Origin: Piezodorus guildinii
Lineage: Eukaryota; Arthropoda; Insecta; Hemiptera; Pentatomidae
Direction: 5' to 3'
Length of the DNA stretch: 64,000 nucleotides
NCBI GenBank assembly: GCA_023052935.1
Contig: CM041292.1
Location: 199,446,299-199,510,298, forward strand
Shown: positions 1 through 11,221 of the stretch, piece after piece
How the letters are laid out: the number at the start of each line of letters is the position of its first letter
Position numbering within the stretch: the first letter of the stretch is position 1
Made by a program: the position numbers and the translations under genes
The notes under the pieces: model-generated
What the model saw: the letters and a program-made list of their open reading frames with translations, nothing else
Told to the model about the DNA's origin: nothing
The model's database searches: none

Positions 1-261
1 TCGTTTTCACATTATCACGATAATAACAGTTTCCTCAGAAGGATACCACTGTACAGGTTAGGTTGTGTGCTCTTCAAGGTGTTTATTTATATGTGCCCTT
101 ATTTATACACCTTGCCATTAACTAACAAAAAATATTGAAAAAGCCAATATAGAATAAAATCATTCTCTATGGTAATATACTAATGTCAGTATGAACTATT
201 AAAAATATCGTCAATTTGTTTGAATTAAACATTAAAACTGTTAAGTATTAAGTATTAAAAA

Positions 262-870
262 ACCTGGTTCGGTCAATACACGACTTTCACTTACCTCCGT
301 TTTAAAAATCGGATTTTTTTCGCTTTTTATCAATCTTTATTAACTTTTACAAGCTTGTGTATAAGATAATATTTTTTCTAAAACCGTTCTCTTCCCAACG
401 GTATATTATACGTCTATATTACTGTTCTTATGTTCAAAAACAAAAATTTGCTTAAAAAAATATTTTTTCAGTTTTCTCCTTTAGTTGTTTATCAAATTCG
501 TACCTACACGACGTTTAAGCCTATTAAATTTTACATCGATATAGCGAATTTAATCAAAATCGCCGGAACCGTTTTCGAGAAAATCGAAAAAAAGTGCAAA
601 ATGCATAGTATAAAGTGGCTCTTCTGGTAAGCTCTTTTTGATGAAAAAGGTTTTGTAACGTCTCGGGCGTATATTTGTCTTAAATATGAAATTTCAGTTT
701 CATAGGACTTACCGTTTCCGCCCGGGAGTTACCACATACACACCTTTTGCGGGACTTGGTTATTTGGACTCAGGGAGCCTAAAACGTGTATTTCCGTTGA
801 AAACTGGAATTCGAAAATTTCACGATCGCATTGCTTTCCCTTACTATATATAGTAAGTGAAAGTAAAAAG
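262..870 (-). repeat. R1 repeat copy, internally shortened
   Basis: R1 is the commonest repeat here. In its plus sense it begins with a hairpin of the type CTTTCACTTAC..GTAAGGGAAAG, then ATTGCGATCGTGAAAATTTT, and ends GGTAAGTGAAAGTCGTGTG..GCACCAGATTTT. ACTTTCACTTAC at the left end and GTAAGTGAAAGT at the right end form a 12-bp terminal inverted repeat. This copy is reversed: the right end is at 262-300 and the left hairpin at 840-870. It lacks part of the middle and encodes nothing intact. The element class is unknown. Confidence 0.7.
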
Positions 871-1202
871 ACGTTAGAGGTTTTTAAAAATATGATTTTT
901 TTTTTTTTTTGTAATAAGGAATACGGATGTCTAAACATTGAAGAAATGTGCAGTAATATAATGGAGAAGTCTGTAAACATAAATAATATATCATTGAATC
1001 TTGTAGTTAAACGATTTAAAAGAAAGTGTTTTAAAAAAATTATATCTCTCCAAGGTAGCTAATGTATGAAAACAAGCAAGATATAAAAAATATGTTGGTA
1101 AACTCAATCTTCGCTTTCTACTTTGTATTCTAAGTAACTTCACGGCGAAGGATATTTATAATATTTACAAAGATACATATCTATTTCTCTATGAAATCCA
1201 TA
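871..1202. other. No recognisable feature
   Basis: AT-rich sequence with a T run near 900. No coding potential, repeat family or RNA gene is seen. Confidence 0.4.
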
Positions 1203-1315
1203 AGGGGCGGAGTGGCTGAGTGGGTTAGTGCCCGTTGCCTAGCAAGCACAGAGGACCAAAATTTGAAACCAAAACAATTAAAAAGTTCGAGTCTCGGTAC
1301 GGGGGGAGGGGCTTT
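1203..1315 (+). repeat. tRNA-like SINE head or tRNA pseudogene
   Basis: An A-box-like TGGCTGAGTGG near 1212 and a B-box-like GTTCGAGTC near 1287 sit about 75 bp apart, resembling a tRNA-Ser/Leu type gene with a long variable region. The acceptor stem and anticodon arm cannot be folded convincingly, so a decayed SINE head or tRNA pseudogene is more likely than a working tRNA. Confidence 0.4.
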
Positions 1316-2570
1316 TATCTAAGCATTTATTAATTTATGTTGATGAATTGTTAGTTTTTGCTTCCTGGTAATCAAATATATTTTTTTATTAAGAATATTT
1401 TAATATTATAAACAGTAATACCCTACTATTGTTATTTAGAAATAATAAACCATTGTGTAGTAATTTTCAGCGTTTTTAACTTTATCGCCATATGTCACAA
1501 TATTAAAGAAGTTTTATTTAATCGCGCGTAAAGACTACATGCAAAGTTTTTTTTTTAATGGTTTAAAGGTTTAATGCATTCCAAGCAGTTTTTTTATTTT
1601 CTTATTGATTGATATTACAATCTATCCTAATTAAGATTAGAGCACACACATTAATAATAGCGATAAAGCTTAATTAAACAAAAAGAACTGGTACTTATAG
1701 ATATTAAGCTGTAGTTCTTTAAATGAGCTTTTTAATTTTTACTCTACAGTCATTTTGTAAGCAAAATATCTATGGAGCCGTCACTGGTCAGAGAAAGGAC
1801 TAAAGTAGGTTATTTTTAACGCGAACTTTTGAACACAAAATCTTTTGAAGCAGACTCAAAACATTAGTTTCGTTCCAGATCAGCAATCAAAGCGTCAGAA
1901 ATTAGTTCCAGGGCAAAACACTGTCAGAACGATCTGAACAATAAACGGATTATTATTATAAAAATTATAGATCTATCTACTTTTTTTTTTTACACTAAAA
2001 ACTAAATTAACGGTTACATAGAACCAAGAATGTTCAGTAGACTTGACTAAATAGTTTTAAAATTACTAAGGAACAATGTTAAAGAGTTAGTTTACACAAA
2101 AAAATAATCAAACCAGACGACTGAGAATGTAGGAAAAACATAAGTGTACAAAAACCAATCCTTGATCAGTCAAAGTTCGAAAATGCGCAATGGGTCAGTC
2201 CGAAACGTTAGAGAAATATACTGGGTAGGAAGTTGGAACAAACCTATTGAAATTCCAAAACTAACCTAAATTTTTTTGAAAGCATCATTCCTAATTCGTT
2301 TGAACTTAATTGATTAAAGTAACCATAATTGTAATAATTACCTAAATCTATTAACATCAGTGTCTGAAGATAACATATTTGAACCATGTGTCGGTGTATG
2401 TTCCCTTGGACCTACGCAGTAGAAATAAAACTACATTAACATGATACAATGTTCCTAACAATAATATTATATTATTAGCAATTAAATATCTGTTATAATA
2501 TTTTATATTAGTCATTAAACTTGTGTTGAATCAGACAAAAAGATGTATTAAATTAACATAAATATTTCAG
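1316..2570. other. No recognisable feature
   Basis: AT-rich spacer with homopolymer runs (for example T runs near 1550 and 1985). No ORF above background and no match to the other repeat families in the window. Confidence 0.4.
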
Positions 2571-2921
2571 GGATTACTTGTAGCAGGGTGGTTAGCATGT
2601 ATAGCCTCCTATCGCAAAGGTCACGGGTTTAAAACCGCAAGTGGTCCTAGGATTTTTTAATAGGAGTAAAAAATCCTTAGTTGTGCCGTCCTTCGGAGGG
2701 GACGTTAAAAGGTGGTCCCGAGCTTGTGCGATGGTACTCGTTAAACATCCCTATCCTAATTAAACCTGGGTAGTCAGGTTTCCCTAAGATTTTTAATGGG
2801 TGTAAAACATTCTTTACACCGTCCTTCGGAGGGGACGTATAATAATAGTAACGAGTATGTGTGATAACTGGAATTTGCTAAAGATCCCTATCCTAATAAA
2901 ACCTAGATAGGAAAAACTTAA
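2571..2921 (+). repeat. SINE-A copy with duplicated body
   Basis: The tRNA-derived head has an A box (TAGCAGGGTGG) and a B-box-like region (GGTCACGGGTTTAAAACC). It is followed by the SINE-A body: AGGATTTTTTAAT, a CCGTCCTTCGGAGGGGACGT block, then CTATCCTAATAAAACC. The body appears twice in a row (about 2645-2770 and 2785-2905), each with its own CCTTCGGAGGGGACGT block, so the copy is longer than the 285-bp reference copy at 17585. It is interrupted after 2921 by a Penelope-like element; its tail resumes at 3822. Confidence 0.75.
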
Positions 2922-3822
2922 TGTATATATATGTACAAAAGACCCTATAAGTAATGAAGAAAAATTAAATGTTGTATACAAAATAAATTGTCTGGATTGT
3001 GAAAAATGTTACATAGGGAAACGTCAAAAAAAGTTAGTACTAGAACTAAACAGCACAAAAGTAAGTGTAACAACAGTAAAAATATAAATACAACTGCTTT
3101 ATCACAACATAGCATACATTTAAAACATAAGTTTGATCTCAATAGACCACGAATTTTGGAAATAGTAAAAAATAAACATTATAAAAAAACCATAGAGGCT
3201 ATATATATCAATAAAAATATAGATAACACCGTGAATTTTAAAACTGAATCAAGACAGTTAAATTACCTCTATTCTGATTTAATTAAAAATATAATATAAA
3301 TAAATTAATAATAAATGTTTTAAAGAATTTCACAATATGAAATAACAATAACCATATACAAGTTAAAAATTATTCTAATCCTTAATCCAGTTGAGGACAA
3401 AAATCTGAGCAATACTCTTGCTCAGATCCGATGTTTTTAAATATTAACGCTATTTTTACTAATTTACCTAGTTGAATGTGTGTATTAGTGAAAATGTTGG
3501 GAGTTCTGAATATATAACAAGGTAATTTTATAATATTTATTTAACTAAGTACTATGTAACATTGTTAATGTTTGCTTTTAATGCCTCCTTCTGATTTTAA
3601 ATTTATTGTTTAATAGTTTTAAATTTTGTTATCAATAGACACCTAATTTATAAAAAAAAAATTTAAACCATTCACTTCAGTTTAGTATTTTTTAATGTAA
3701 TGGTAATCGCTTAATTTACTTTGTAGACTTCTGAAGATGGGAAAATATCCCGAAACGTCATGCTGATGAAATAAAAAATTGAGTATTTATGGAAGAATTT
3801 ATTCAGCCCGAAATCTACCTTA
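2922..3822 (+). mobile_element. Penelope-like retroelement (PLE), 5'-truncated
   Basis: Only the 3' part remains: a GIY-YIG endonuclease reading frame, an AT-rich 3' region, and a hairpin at 3731-3756 (CTGAAGA, GGG/CCC stem, GAAAC) resembling the hammerhead motifs reported in PLE terminal repeats. The flanks are the two halves of one SINE-A copy, so the PLE inserted into that SINE after it was already resident. No reverse transcriptase is left. Confidence 0.65.
2971..3299 (+). pseudogene. PLE GIY-YIG endonuclease domain, frameshifted
   Basis: The frame starting at 2971 reads VVYKINCLDCEKCYIG, the GIY-YIG signature of Penelope-like elements including the CCHH-type cysteines. One base of frameshift near 3018 moves the coding sense into the next frame, which continues with TSKKVSTRTKQHKS, then the ALSQHSIHLKHKFD motif, and ends with a stop at 3297-3299 after YSDLIKNII. 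In PLEs this domain follows the RT and nicks target DNA. The RT part is absent and the domain is frameshifted, so the copy is dead. Confidence 0.65.
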
Positions 3823-3897
3823 ATAATTTAAGACTCCTACTGTAGCATCGTCCGATTAGCCAGAGTAGCATAAAGTGACGTTAAATAAATAAACAAT
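3822..3897 (+). repeat. SINE-A 3' tail (second half of the copy at 2571)
   Basis: Starts within AGACTCCTACTGTAGC, continues GTCCGATTAGCC and ends TGACGTTAAATAAATAAACA, matching the 3' end of the intact SINE-A at 17585-17869. It lies directly after the PLE. Confidence 0.75.
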
Positions 3898-4312
3898 AAA
3901 TGATTCAGTATATCTTACTTACATTATAGGTTCTAATGCATTGAGAAGCATAGAAATGACAGAACACTCTTTTTTTTCAGGTGTTTTTTTTCTAATGAAT
4001 TATTATTCCCATTAATATCGTTCTGAGTGCTTCAAGTTTTTAAAAGGTTTTCTTGCAGCACCAGCCGATGAAGCACTTAGAGGGACCGTTTTTTTGTGAG
4101 AGCCATGTGCGTGAGGTTGGCGGCACTGCCAGAGGGCCGTAACGAGAAGATTGGAAGATGGGCCTCTTTGTCACTTTACCTAAATTCGCAGCCAGCAATT
4201 ATCTTCAGGGTCGAACGAAGGAAATGCAGAAAATTATCGGTATTTTTCAATTGGCATTAATTAGAGGAAGGCAACAGAAACGCATATCGTGATAAAAATA
4301 ATTTTACCTTAA
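3898..4312. other. Unassigned spacer
   Basis: No ORF or repeat match. A slightly more GC-rich patch at 4065-4160 has no recognisable coding content. Confidence 0.4.
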
Positions 4313-5896
4313 TCTATACTAATATTATAAAGCTGAAGAGTTTGTTTGTTTGAACGCGCTAATCTCAGAAACTACTGGTTCGAATTGAAAAAAACCAATA
4401 GGACCGAAGAATCAGTGAAAAATCTAGGAAAAACAGGGCAAATTGACCTCGAATCGCAACGATTCCAAATGATTTACCTTTTAATTTTTAAATAATTCAA
4501 TTTCCTGTTAAGTTATCTTTTGCCGTTACAATTAATAAATCACATGGGCAAGCATTTAAACACGTAGGAATAGATTTACGTCAAGATCGGGTTGCGGAGA
4601 AAATCAGTATGTTCTTCTGCCACAAGAAAATAAAACCAAAAATATCATTTAAGCAGAAATACTTTAAAATATTTGGTCCTCCGAAAATTTGTTAGAGGTT
4701 TTTAAAATAAAATTTACCTTCTGTTTTTTCTACTAAAATGAATCACGAGGCTAATGTTTATTTATATGCCTTTAATCCTCATGGAATTAACTATGTTTAC
4801 ACACTGAATTCGTCTTTATTAAAGATCAGTAGAGTAGTTTATTGCTAACCAACATGAGTGTCGATTCAGTTCATTTTTGGCATAATAACGTACAAAACGT
4901 AGCCCAAACTGCAAGAAAGATTCGTTTCGTGTATGGCAGCGATTCAATTGCTGATCCAACCAACCTTGGGCTGGCCGGCGTTCAACTCTTGACGTCGAGG
5001 ATATTATGACGGTCATCGCAAACAATCCACGAATTACTGTTCGTGAGATAGCTGCGGAGTTAAGAGCCTGCAAATCGACCGTTTTTGATCATCTAAAGGA
5101 GGCCGGTAACGACATTCGGATTCCCCATGAGTGAAAGGAATCTTTTTGAAAGGATTTCATGTTGTGATTTGCTGCTGAAAAAAAAAATGTGGAGGATCCA
5201 TTTTTGAAACGAGTTGTTACTGGGGACGATAAATGGATTCTCTACATCAACACCAGCCGAAAAAAATCTTGGGGGTTGCCTGGAACGACGCCGCTTGCAA
5301 CACCAAAGGCCGGCTTGCATCCAAGAAAGGTGATACGCAGTTTTTGGTGAGATTGGAAGGGACCCATACATTCCACAAAACCCAACTATAAATACGGACC
5401 CAGTTTGATCGATTGATGGCAGCAATTAAAGAGAAACAGCCGGAGTTGGCGAATCGGAAAGGAGTTCTATTTCACCAAGACAACGCTAGGCTCCATGTGT
5501 CTTTAACGACTCGGCAAAAGTTATTAAGCTTCAGATGGGAGGTTTTATCCACCGTACTTTTCTGACATTGCTCCTTCGGATTTCCATCTTTCCGTCCCCT
5601 TGGTAATTTTCTACAAGTGAAACCCTACTCTTCAGAAGATGACGTCAGAACGGACCTATTATTGTTCTTCAGGAGGAAGGACAGTGATTTTGGGACCTTT
5701 CAAGCCGTTGGGAAAGAGGATCGCTAACGGTGGTAACTATTTTGTAGATTACATAAATAAATTATAAGCTGTTCAATTTTAATTTGTCCAAATTTTCCTA
5801 CGAACTTTCCGGACAACCGAATATTCTTTTAAAAACGTCTTAATAGCGATCATAATAACTGAAATTGACGCAGACGAAGTCGCGCCCAGCAGCTAG
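4313..5896 (+). mobile_element. Non-autonomous Helitron carrying a mariner
   Basis: The left end is A|TCTATACTAATATTATAAAG, a 5' start common in arthropod Helitrons. The right end is AGTCGCGCCCAGCAGCTAG|T, giving the TC...CTRR ends and A/T insertion site expected of Helitrons, with a small GAC/GTC hairpin nearby. Early internal text (AACGCGCTAATCTCAGAAAC, then GGTTCGAATTG) also fits this class. No Rep/helicase frame is present. Most of the interior is a decayed mariner. Confidence 0.65.
4830..5820 (+). pseudogene. Mariner (DD34D) transposase pseudogene
   Basis: The conceptual translation is broken by several shifts and stops but recognisable. The N-terminal part includes VREIAAELRACKSTVFDHL (helix-turn-helix). 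The first catalytic Asp block is RVVTGDDKWILYIN near 5210, the second is FHQDNARLHVS near 5470, and the third is a frameshifted SDIAPSDFHL block near 5560. A right terminus resembling a mariner ITR (CGAACTTTCCGGACAACC) lies near 5800; no matching left ITR was found, so it is probably 5'-truncated. It sits inside the Helitron, so it either inserted there or was captured. Confidence 0.7.
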
Positions 5897-6358
5897 TATT
5901 ATATAATATTACTTTCAATAATGAACCTTTGCAATTAATTAGGAAAAAAAATTATTTTCCATCCACAAAATTTGAAATTTCATGTATTCATGATTCTTAG
6001 AATCCATATTGGGATTAAATAAAAATAACTCCGTTCGTGTTAAAAATTAAGAAATGCCCCAGCGTTTTCCTCAATTACTTGAAATCAACATGTTCTTCTG
6101 TATTTACGTGATACTCATTTAAAAGCTTAGTAATTGTTAATTTAATTGTCGGTATTATTAAATAAAACAAAGTATATTACAATTTTCATTCTAAAACAGG
6201 TTTTGGTTTCTCACCTTGCTTCAAATGAATATACCGCAGCGAACGTTTTCTTTATATATTTTTATTAAATTTCAGAAAAGCATAATTTTGTATTTCAATG
6301 AAATATTGTTTAAAATATGAAATAAATAAATATAGTAACGTTACCAGTAGCTAAAAAA
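5897..6358. other. Unassigned AT-rich spacer
   Basis: Nothing recognised on either strand. Confidence 0.4.
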
Positions 6359-6359
6359 A

Positions 6360-7047
6360 AAATCTGGTCACTTACCTCCATTTTAAAATCAATGAAAGAA
6401 TTTTCAAATACAGTTAGAGATAAAAATACGTGAAATTATTAAGGAATTAATCAAATTAAATTTCTATAGAAACATGTTAGTTTTATGTTAATTTCATCAC
6501 TCTCTATTAACTTTTAAAACCTTGTGTATGAGATGATAATTTTTCTAAAATCTTTAACTTTCCAACGGTATATCATACATGTATATTACTGCTCTTATGT
6601 TCAAAAACGAAAAATTGCATTAAAAAAATATTTTTTCTGTTTTCTTCTTTAGTTGGGTATCGAATTTATTCAATTTATATATTTACCAGTTTTTCATCAG
6701 CGTTAACAAGATAATCTAGTTATTATTATTGAATCTACAAAATCAAAGGTACTTTAGGGGAAGACAATTTAAAATATCGGCATTTAAGCCCTGTCAGACC
6801 ATTTTTATCTAAATAAAACCTACATGATATTAAAGCCCATTAAATTTTACATCGATATAGCGAGTATAATCAAAATCGTCGGAACCGTTTTTGAGAAAAT
6901 CAAAAAAGGTTCAAAATGCATGGTATAAATTGCCTCTTCTGGTAGGCTCATTTTGATGAAAAAAGTTTTGTCACGTCTCGGGCGTATAGCTGTCTTTAAT
7001 ATGAAATTTCAGTTTCATAGGACTTACCGTTTCCGCCCGGGAGTTAC

Positions 7048-7078
<31 letters not shown>

Positions 7079-7207
7079 CTTTTTGCGGGACTTGGTTATT
7101 TGGACTCAGGGGACCCTAAAACGTGTATTTCCGTTGAAAACTGGAATTCGAAAATTTTCACGATCGCAATACTTCCACTTACTATATATAGTAAGTGAAA
7201 GTAAAAA
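6360..7207 (-). repeat. R1 repeat copy with (AC)n expansion
   Basis: Near full-length R1 in reverse: right end at 6360-6400, left-end hairpin (TTACTATATATAGTAAGTGAAAG) at 7178-7207. The internal CA/TG tract typical of R1 is expanded to about 14 units at 7047-7076. Apparent reading frames here only translate the repeat. Confidence 0.75.
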
Positions 7208-7375
7208 ATTGAATAAACTCCTCAAAATTGCAATCGATTTCTATTCCAACTCTTATTATGCTTATTTAGCCCTAGTCCTTATTCAAAAATTATGAGTTTG
7301 AAACCAACTATTAAATTACTTGAAATTTGAATATTTCAATTAGTGTCGGCATTGTCTATAGATGTTTAGAGTAAG

Positions 7376-7577
7376 AGATTACTGTTCTCCGGCTCTCTGG
7401 TTCGATCCCCGGCTGTGAGCCTCTATAAAGTGGGAACCCAAAATTTAATTGGAAACCTGTCTGCTGAGCAACATCTCGGCCTAGTAACCTTACTCAACCA
7501 TGAAACTGGATAAGTACTGAGATAACTGTACGAATCTGTGTATGTTCTGAACTCAAGACCATTCATGGTTGGGGTCA
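7376..7577 (+). repeat. SINE-B copy (tRNA-derived)
   Basis: A B box (GGTTCGATCCCC) near 7400 is followed by the SINE-B body (TCTATAAAGTGGGAACCC, later GTACGAATCTGTGTATG and GACCATTCATGG). It matches parts of the copies at 33928 (+) and 49330 (-). The 5' head is decayed. Confidence 0.55.
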
Positions 7578-7665
7578 CCTGTGGTGTAGTAGCTTCCTTG
7601 GTGTAGTCGCGGTTTCAGGTGCTAGGATTTTTTAAGGGAGTAATAAATCCTTGCTTATCCGTGTT
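7578..7665 (+). repeat. SINE-A 5' fragment
   Basis: GGTCACCTGTGGTGTAGT followed by GTGCTAGGATTTTTTAAGGG matches the head and start of the body of SINE-A. The rest is missing; 7666-7990 is unassigned. Confidence 0.5.
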
Positions 7666-8009
7666 TTTTGGAAGTCTGAAAGAGAGGATTTCTTTCGTTC
7701 ACCGTGAGAGACGTCTGGTTCTGATCTCGCGGGACTATCCCCAGCAGAACAAGGAGCATTCTAGAAGAACACGGTGTTGGTAATGGCGAATTGTCCATGA
7801 TGGCCGAGAATATAATATTGGGATTATTCATCAACATCTATATGGATATTACACTTGGGTTAAGATTTCTACCTGACCTTATTTATTTATTTGTATTACA
7901 TTTTTCTGTAGTTGACTTATCTTTTAAATTTTGTCATTGATGTCTTTGATACTGTTGGTCCTTTAGGTGTGCATTTTCAATTTTTTTTTCTTGTTTATTT
8001 TATTTATTT

Positions 8010-8700
8010 AGATAGATAGATAGATAACTGTTTTTTTATTTTTTATTTCAGCATATTACAACAAAAATATAACATATAAAAAAAACATTAATAGAACTAT
8101 GGTCTTTTAGACCGTCTAGTCCGGAGCCGACCTGTTCAATTTTATAATTTATATAACAGTAACCATATTCATATACGATACACTACACAATAACAGTAAA
8201 ACAAAATCACTCATTTATTCAACTATATCATTATCAGACTCAAAACAACTAAACAATAATAATAAACAATTTTATATATATATTAATATATTATAATTTT
8301 TAAATATAGTTAAATTCTTTTATAAGTTTATATCTGTAGGGCCATGCTATTTTACAATATTTATATACAGCCATCCAGTTCTGTCCATTAAGATAGTTTA
8401 TTACTTCATCGGTGTTTAAATAATTCTTTCCGAAACACCTTATTCTAATTTCAGATAAAATAGGGCATGTGGCGAGGAAATGAAACGTATTTTCTACTTC
8501 TTTTCTATTACAAAGAGAGCAAATCACATTGTCATTTGACCAAAATCTATTATAGTTGAGGTATAATAATTCACATCTAACTTTAAATATCCATTTCGCC
8601 CCATTAAAACTTAATTTGGTATCAAATAAATATTGTGTCCCATAATCATAGTCTAAATTTTTATATACAAACATTTTTTTTGAGACTATAGCCCTTTGTA
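8010..8700 (-). mobile_element. Non-LTR retrotransposon 3' fragment
   Basis: Contains the C-terminal coding end of a LINE on the minus strand (8300-8674) followed by about 290 bp of AT-rich 3' sequence that ends near a (GATA)4 tract at 8010-8026. It abuts a reverse SINE-A at 8722. Confidence 0.55.
8300..8674 (-). pseudogene. LINE ORF2 C-terminus with CCHC-type zinc motif
   Basis: An open frame of 124 codons carries a C-x2-C-x9-H-x4-C motif (CSLCNRKEVENTFHFLATC), the zinc-binding tail found after the RT domain in several insect non-LTR retrotransposons. It is followed by a tryptophan-containing helical end. The RT and endonuclease domains are missing, so this is a 5'-truncated remnant, not a host zinc-finger gene. 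Confidence 0.6.
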
Positions 8701-8721
8701 AACATTTTGATCTATAAATTT

Positions 8722-8997
8722 TATTTATTTAACGTCACTTTATGCTACTATGGCTAATCGGACGATGCTACAGTGGGAGTCCTAAATTTTGCCTATCCAG
8801 GTTTTATTAGGATAGGGATCTTTAACGAGTACCTGACATCGCACAGGCTCGGGACCACCTTTTAACGTCCCCTCCGAAGGTTGGCGTAACTAAGGATTTT
8901 TTACTCCCATTAAAAAATCCCAGGACCACCTGCGGGTTTGAATCCCTGACCTTTAGCATGGGAGGCTGTTACGCTAGCCACCAGCTACAAGTGATCC
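8722..8997 (-). repeat. SINE-A copy
   Basis: Near full-length reverse copy: tail TTTAACGTCACTTTATGC at the left, CCTATCCAGGTTTTATTAGG, a GGGACCACCTTTTAACGTCC block, and the tRNA-like head (GGTTTGAATCCC, GCTAGCCACC) at the right. A run of about 15 T lies just beyond the right end. Confidence 0.8.
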
Positions 8998-9241
8998 TTT
9001 TTTTTTTTTTTCATAGATTTCTCTTTAAATTGTAAACTATATTACATATTACAACATATAAAATAAAAATCTATTGATAAATAAAATAAATGTAAGGTAA
9101 ATTTATAACTTTTGATCTTAATATTACATGTCATTAGATTGATAAGTACGCTATGTATGGTAGTAAACGAATTCGGTTGGGCAGCACTGTTTTGCTTTGT
9201 TATAAAATAAAGCATTTCTCTCTCTATTGATTGAATAACCC

Positions 9242-9435
9242 ATTTGCAGTTCTACCATAATCTAAACAAACACTGTGACAGAGAAGTAGAGACGGAAGAA
9301 GAAGACGTCCATTATGGTGAACGCCAAGAATACGAACGACACGGCGGTCAAAGGTTGCCTTATATTTTAGAGGCCGTGGTAGATAGATACCAGGCTCCTG
9401 CTGATAACGTACGGAGAGATAACTACTTTAATTAA
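9242..9435 (+). CDS. Possible terminal coding exon, unidentified
   Basis: A more GC-rich stretch starts after CCCATTTGCAG (plausible splice acceptor at 9248) and stays open for about 60 codons to a TAA at 9433-9435. The peptide is acidic then basic (REVETEEEDVHYGERQEYER, then LPYILEAVVDRYQAPADN). No AATAAA lies immediately after. I do not recognise a family and no partner exons are visible, so this is only a candidate; it may equally be a chance ORF in an old element. Confidence 0.2.
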
Positions 9436-9788
9436 AGAGCTTCCTCCAATATCCCCTACCATTCTCACATCCTCCAGCTAAAGCACCGGCAAAAAAATGG
9501 GTTTAACATTTATTGAATACGTCTTTGAGATATATACTTTAATTAAAAATAAAAAGATGAATTATCTGTCCTCAGAGGAGTTTACTATCCACGGTATTAT
9601 TTACATATATCTGATAACAACAAAATCATTTCTCCTCATTGTATTATAGAAACGTTTCTAGATGATTACTCTTGCCCTTGTTCATATGTTAACAGTACAT
9701 ATGTACTTCCTTATACTAAACAAAGCCACATTTTATTGTACCACAAAAAAGAATAAAATAAATCCACATCCATAGAATATGACTTTGC

Positions 9789-10664
9789 TTTCACTTACTA
9801 TATATAGTAAGGGAAAGTATTACGATCGTGAAAATTTTACGAATTCCAGTTTTCATCGGATATACACGTTTTAGGGTCCCCTGAGTCCAAATAACCAAGT
9901 CCCGCAAAAAGGTCTGTGTGTGTGGTAACTCCCGGGCGGAAACGGTAAGTCCTATGAAACTGAAATGTCATATTTATGACAAATATGCGCCCGGGACGTT
10001 ACAAAACCTTTTTCATTAATATGAGCTTACCAGAAGATCCACTTTAAACGATGCATTTTGCACCTTTTTTCGATTTTCTTGAAAACGGTTCCGACAATTT
10101 TGATTAAACTCGCTATATCGATGTAAAATTTAATGCGCTTTAATATCATGTAGTTTTCATTCTGATTAAAACGGTCTGACAGGGCTTAACTGCCGATATT
10201 TTAAGTACTTTTTATTTTGTATATTCTATAATAATAACCATAATATGTTGTTAGCATTGATAAATAACAGCTAAATATGTAAGTTGTACGAATTTGAAAA
10301 ACAACTAAAGGAGAAAAGTCCTTAAAAAAATATTTTTTTTTAAAGCAATTTTTTGGTTTTAAACATAAGAACAGTAATATACACGTATAATATACCGTTG
10401 GAAAGCTAAAGCTTTTAGAATAAATATTATCTAATGAACAAACTTGTAAAAGTTAATAAAGAGTGATAAAAAGCAGATAAATCTGATTATTTTAGATAAT
10501 AATAAGATTTTTTAATAAAACACGTGTTTCTATAGAAATTCAATTTAATTATTTCTTTAATGGTTTTGGGTATTTTAATCTCTAACTGTATTAGAAAATC
10601 CTTTCATTGATTTTAAAAATGGAGGTATGTGAAAATCGTGTGTTGCCCGCACCAGATTTTTTAT
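9789..10664 (+). repeat. R1 repeat copy, near full length
   Basis: Left hairpin CTTTCACTTACTATATATAG at 9789, then GGGAAAGTATTACGATCG, and a right end GGAGGTATGTGAAAATCGTG..GCACCAGATTTT. About 875 bp, a good reference copy for the family. No coding capacity. Confidence 0.8.
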
Positions 10665-11221
10665 TTAATGTTTTAATTTTATAAAACCATACTATTGGTT
10701 CACGCGCAAAAAAAACATTGCAATACTCTATTAATTTATCTTATTTTCCCATATCTTCAAAAACTTAAATTTTATCCATAAGAGCTCATTTGTTGAAGAG
10801 ATCAACTTTAATAATTAACTTTCAATGGCACTTTTTATAATTTTGCCAAAATATTTGTAGGTATAAAACGTTTATTTACATAGTTCATTTAAACAAAATT
10901 CGTTGATAATGAACAAGTAAAGTAAATATATTGAAGTTCTGAAATCCTCTTCTCTATTCTATCCTCCTCTCTTCTCTATTCTATCGGCAAAGAACTTACT
11001 AGGAATAACTTTTAAATCCAGGAGACCCGATGACATTCTTTTCTGATTAGATTATTGGGCTCTGAAAGGTTAACCTTTGGACCTAATGTAAGGCGGCACC
11101 GGAACTCCATTCCAGCGAACATACTAACCGTTGGCCTGATATGATGCATGCCTGCTTCCACCTTCTTGACAAGTTTCAGATTCGGATCAGGTGTTCCCAC
11201 ATGGTCCTCATATATTGCTTT
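10665..11221. other. Unassigned spacer
   Basis: AT-rich. The interval 11012-11200 is more GC-rich and open on the minus strand for 62 codons, but the peptide resembles no family I know. Confidence 0.35.

Noticed and set aside
1203..1315. Functional tRNA gene
   Set aside because: A- and B-box-like text is present, but the acceptor stem and anticodon loop do not fold; kept only as a tRNA-like repeat.
5093..5425. 110-codon minus-strand ORF
   Set aside because: Antisense shadow of the mariner transposase pseudogene.
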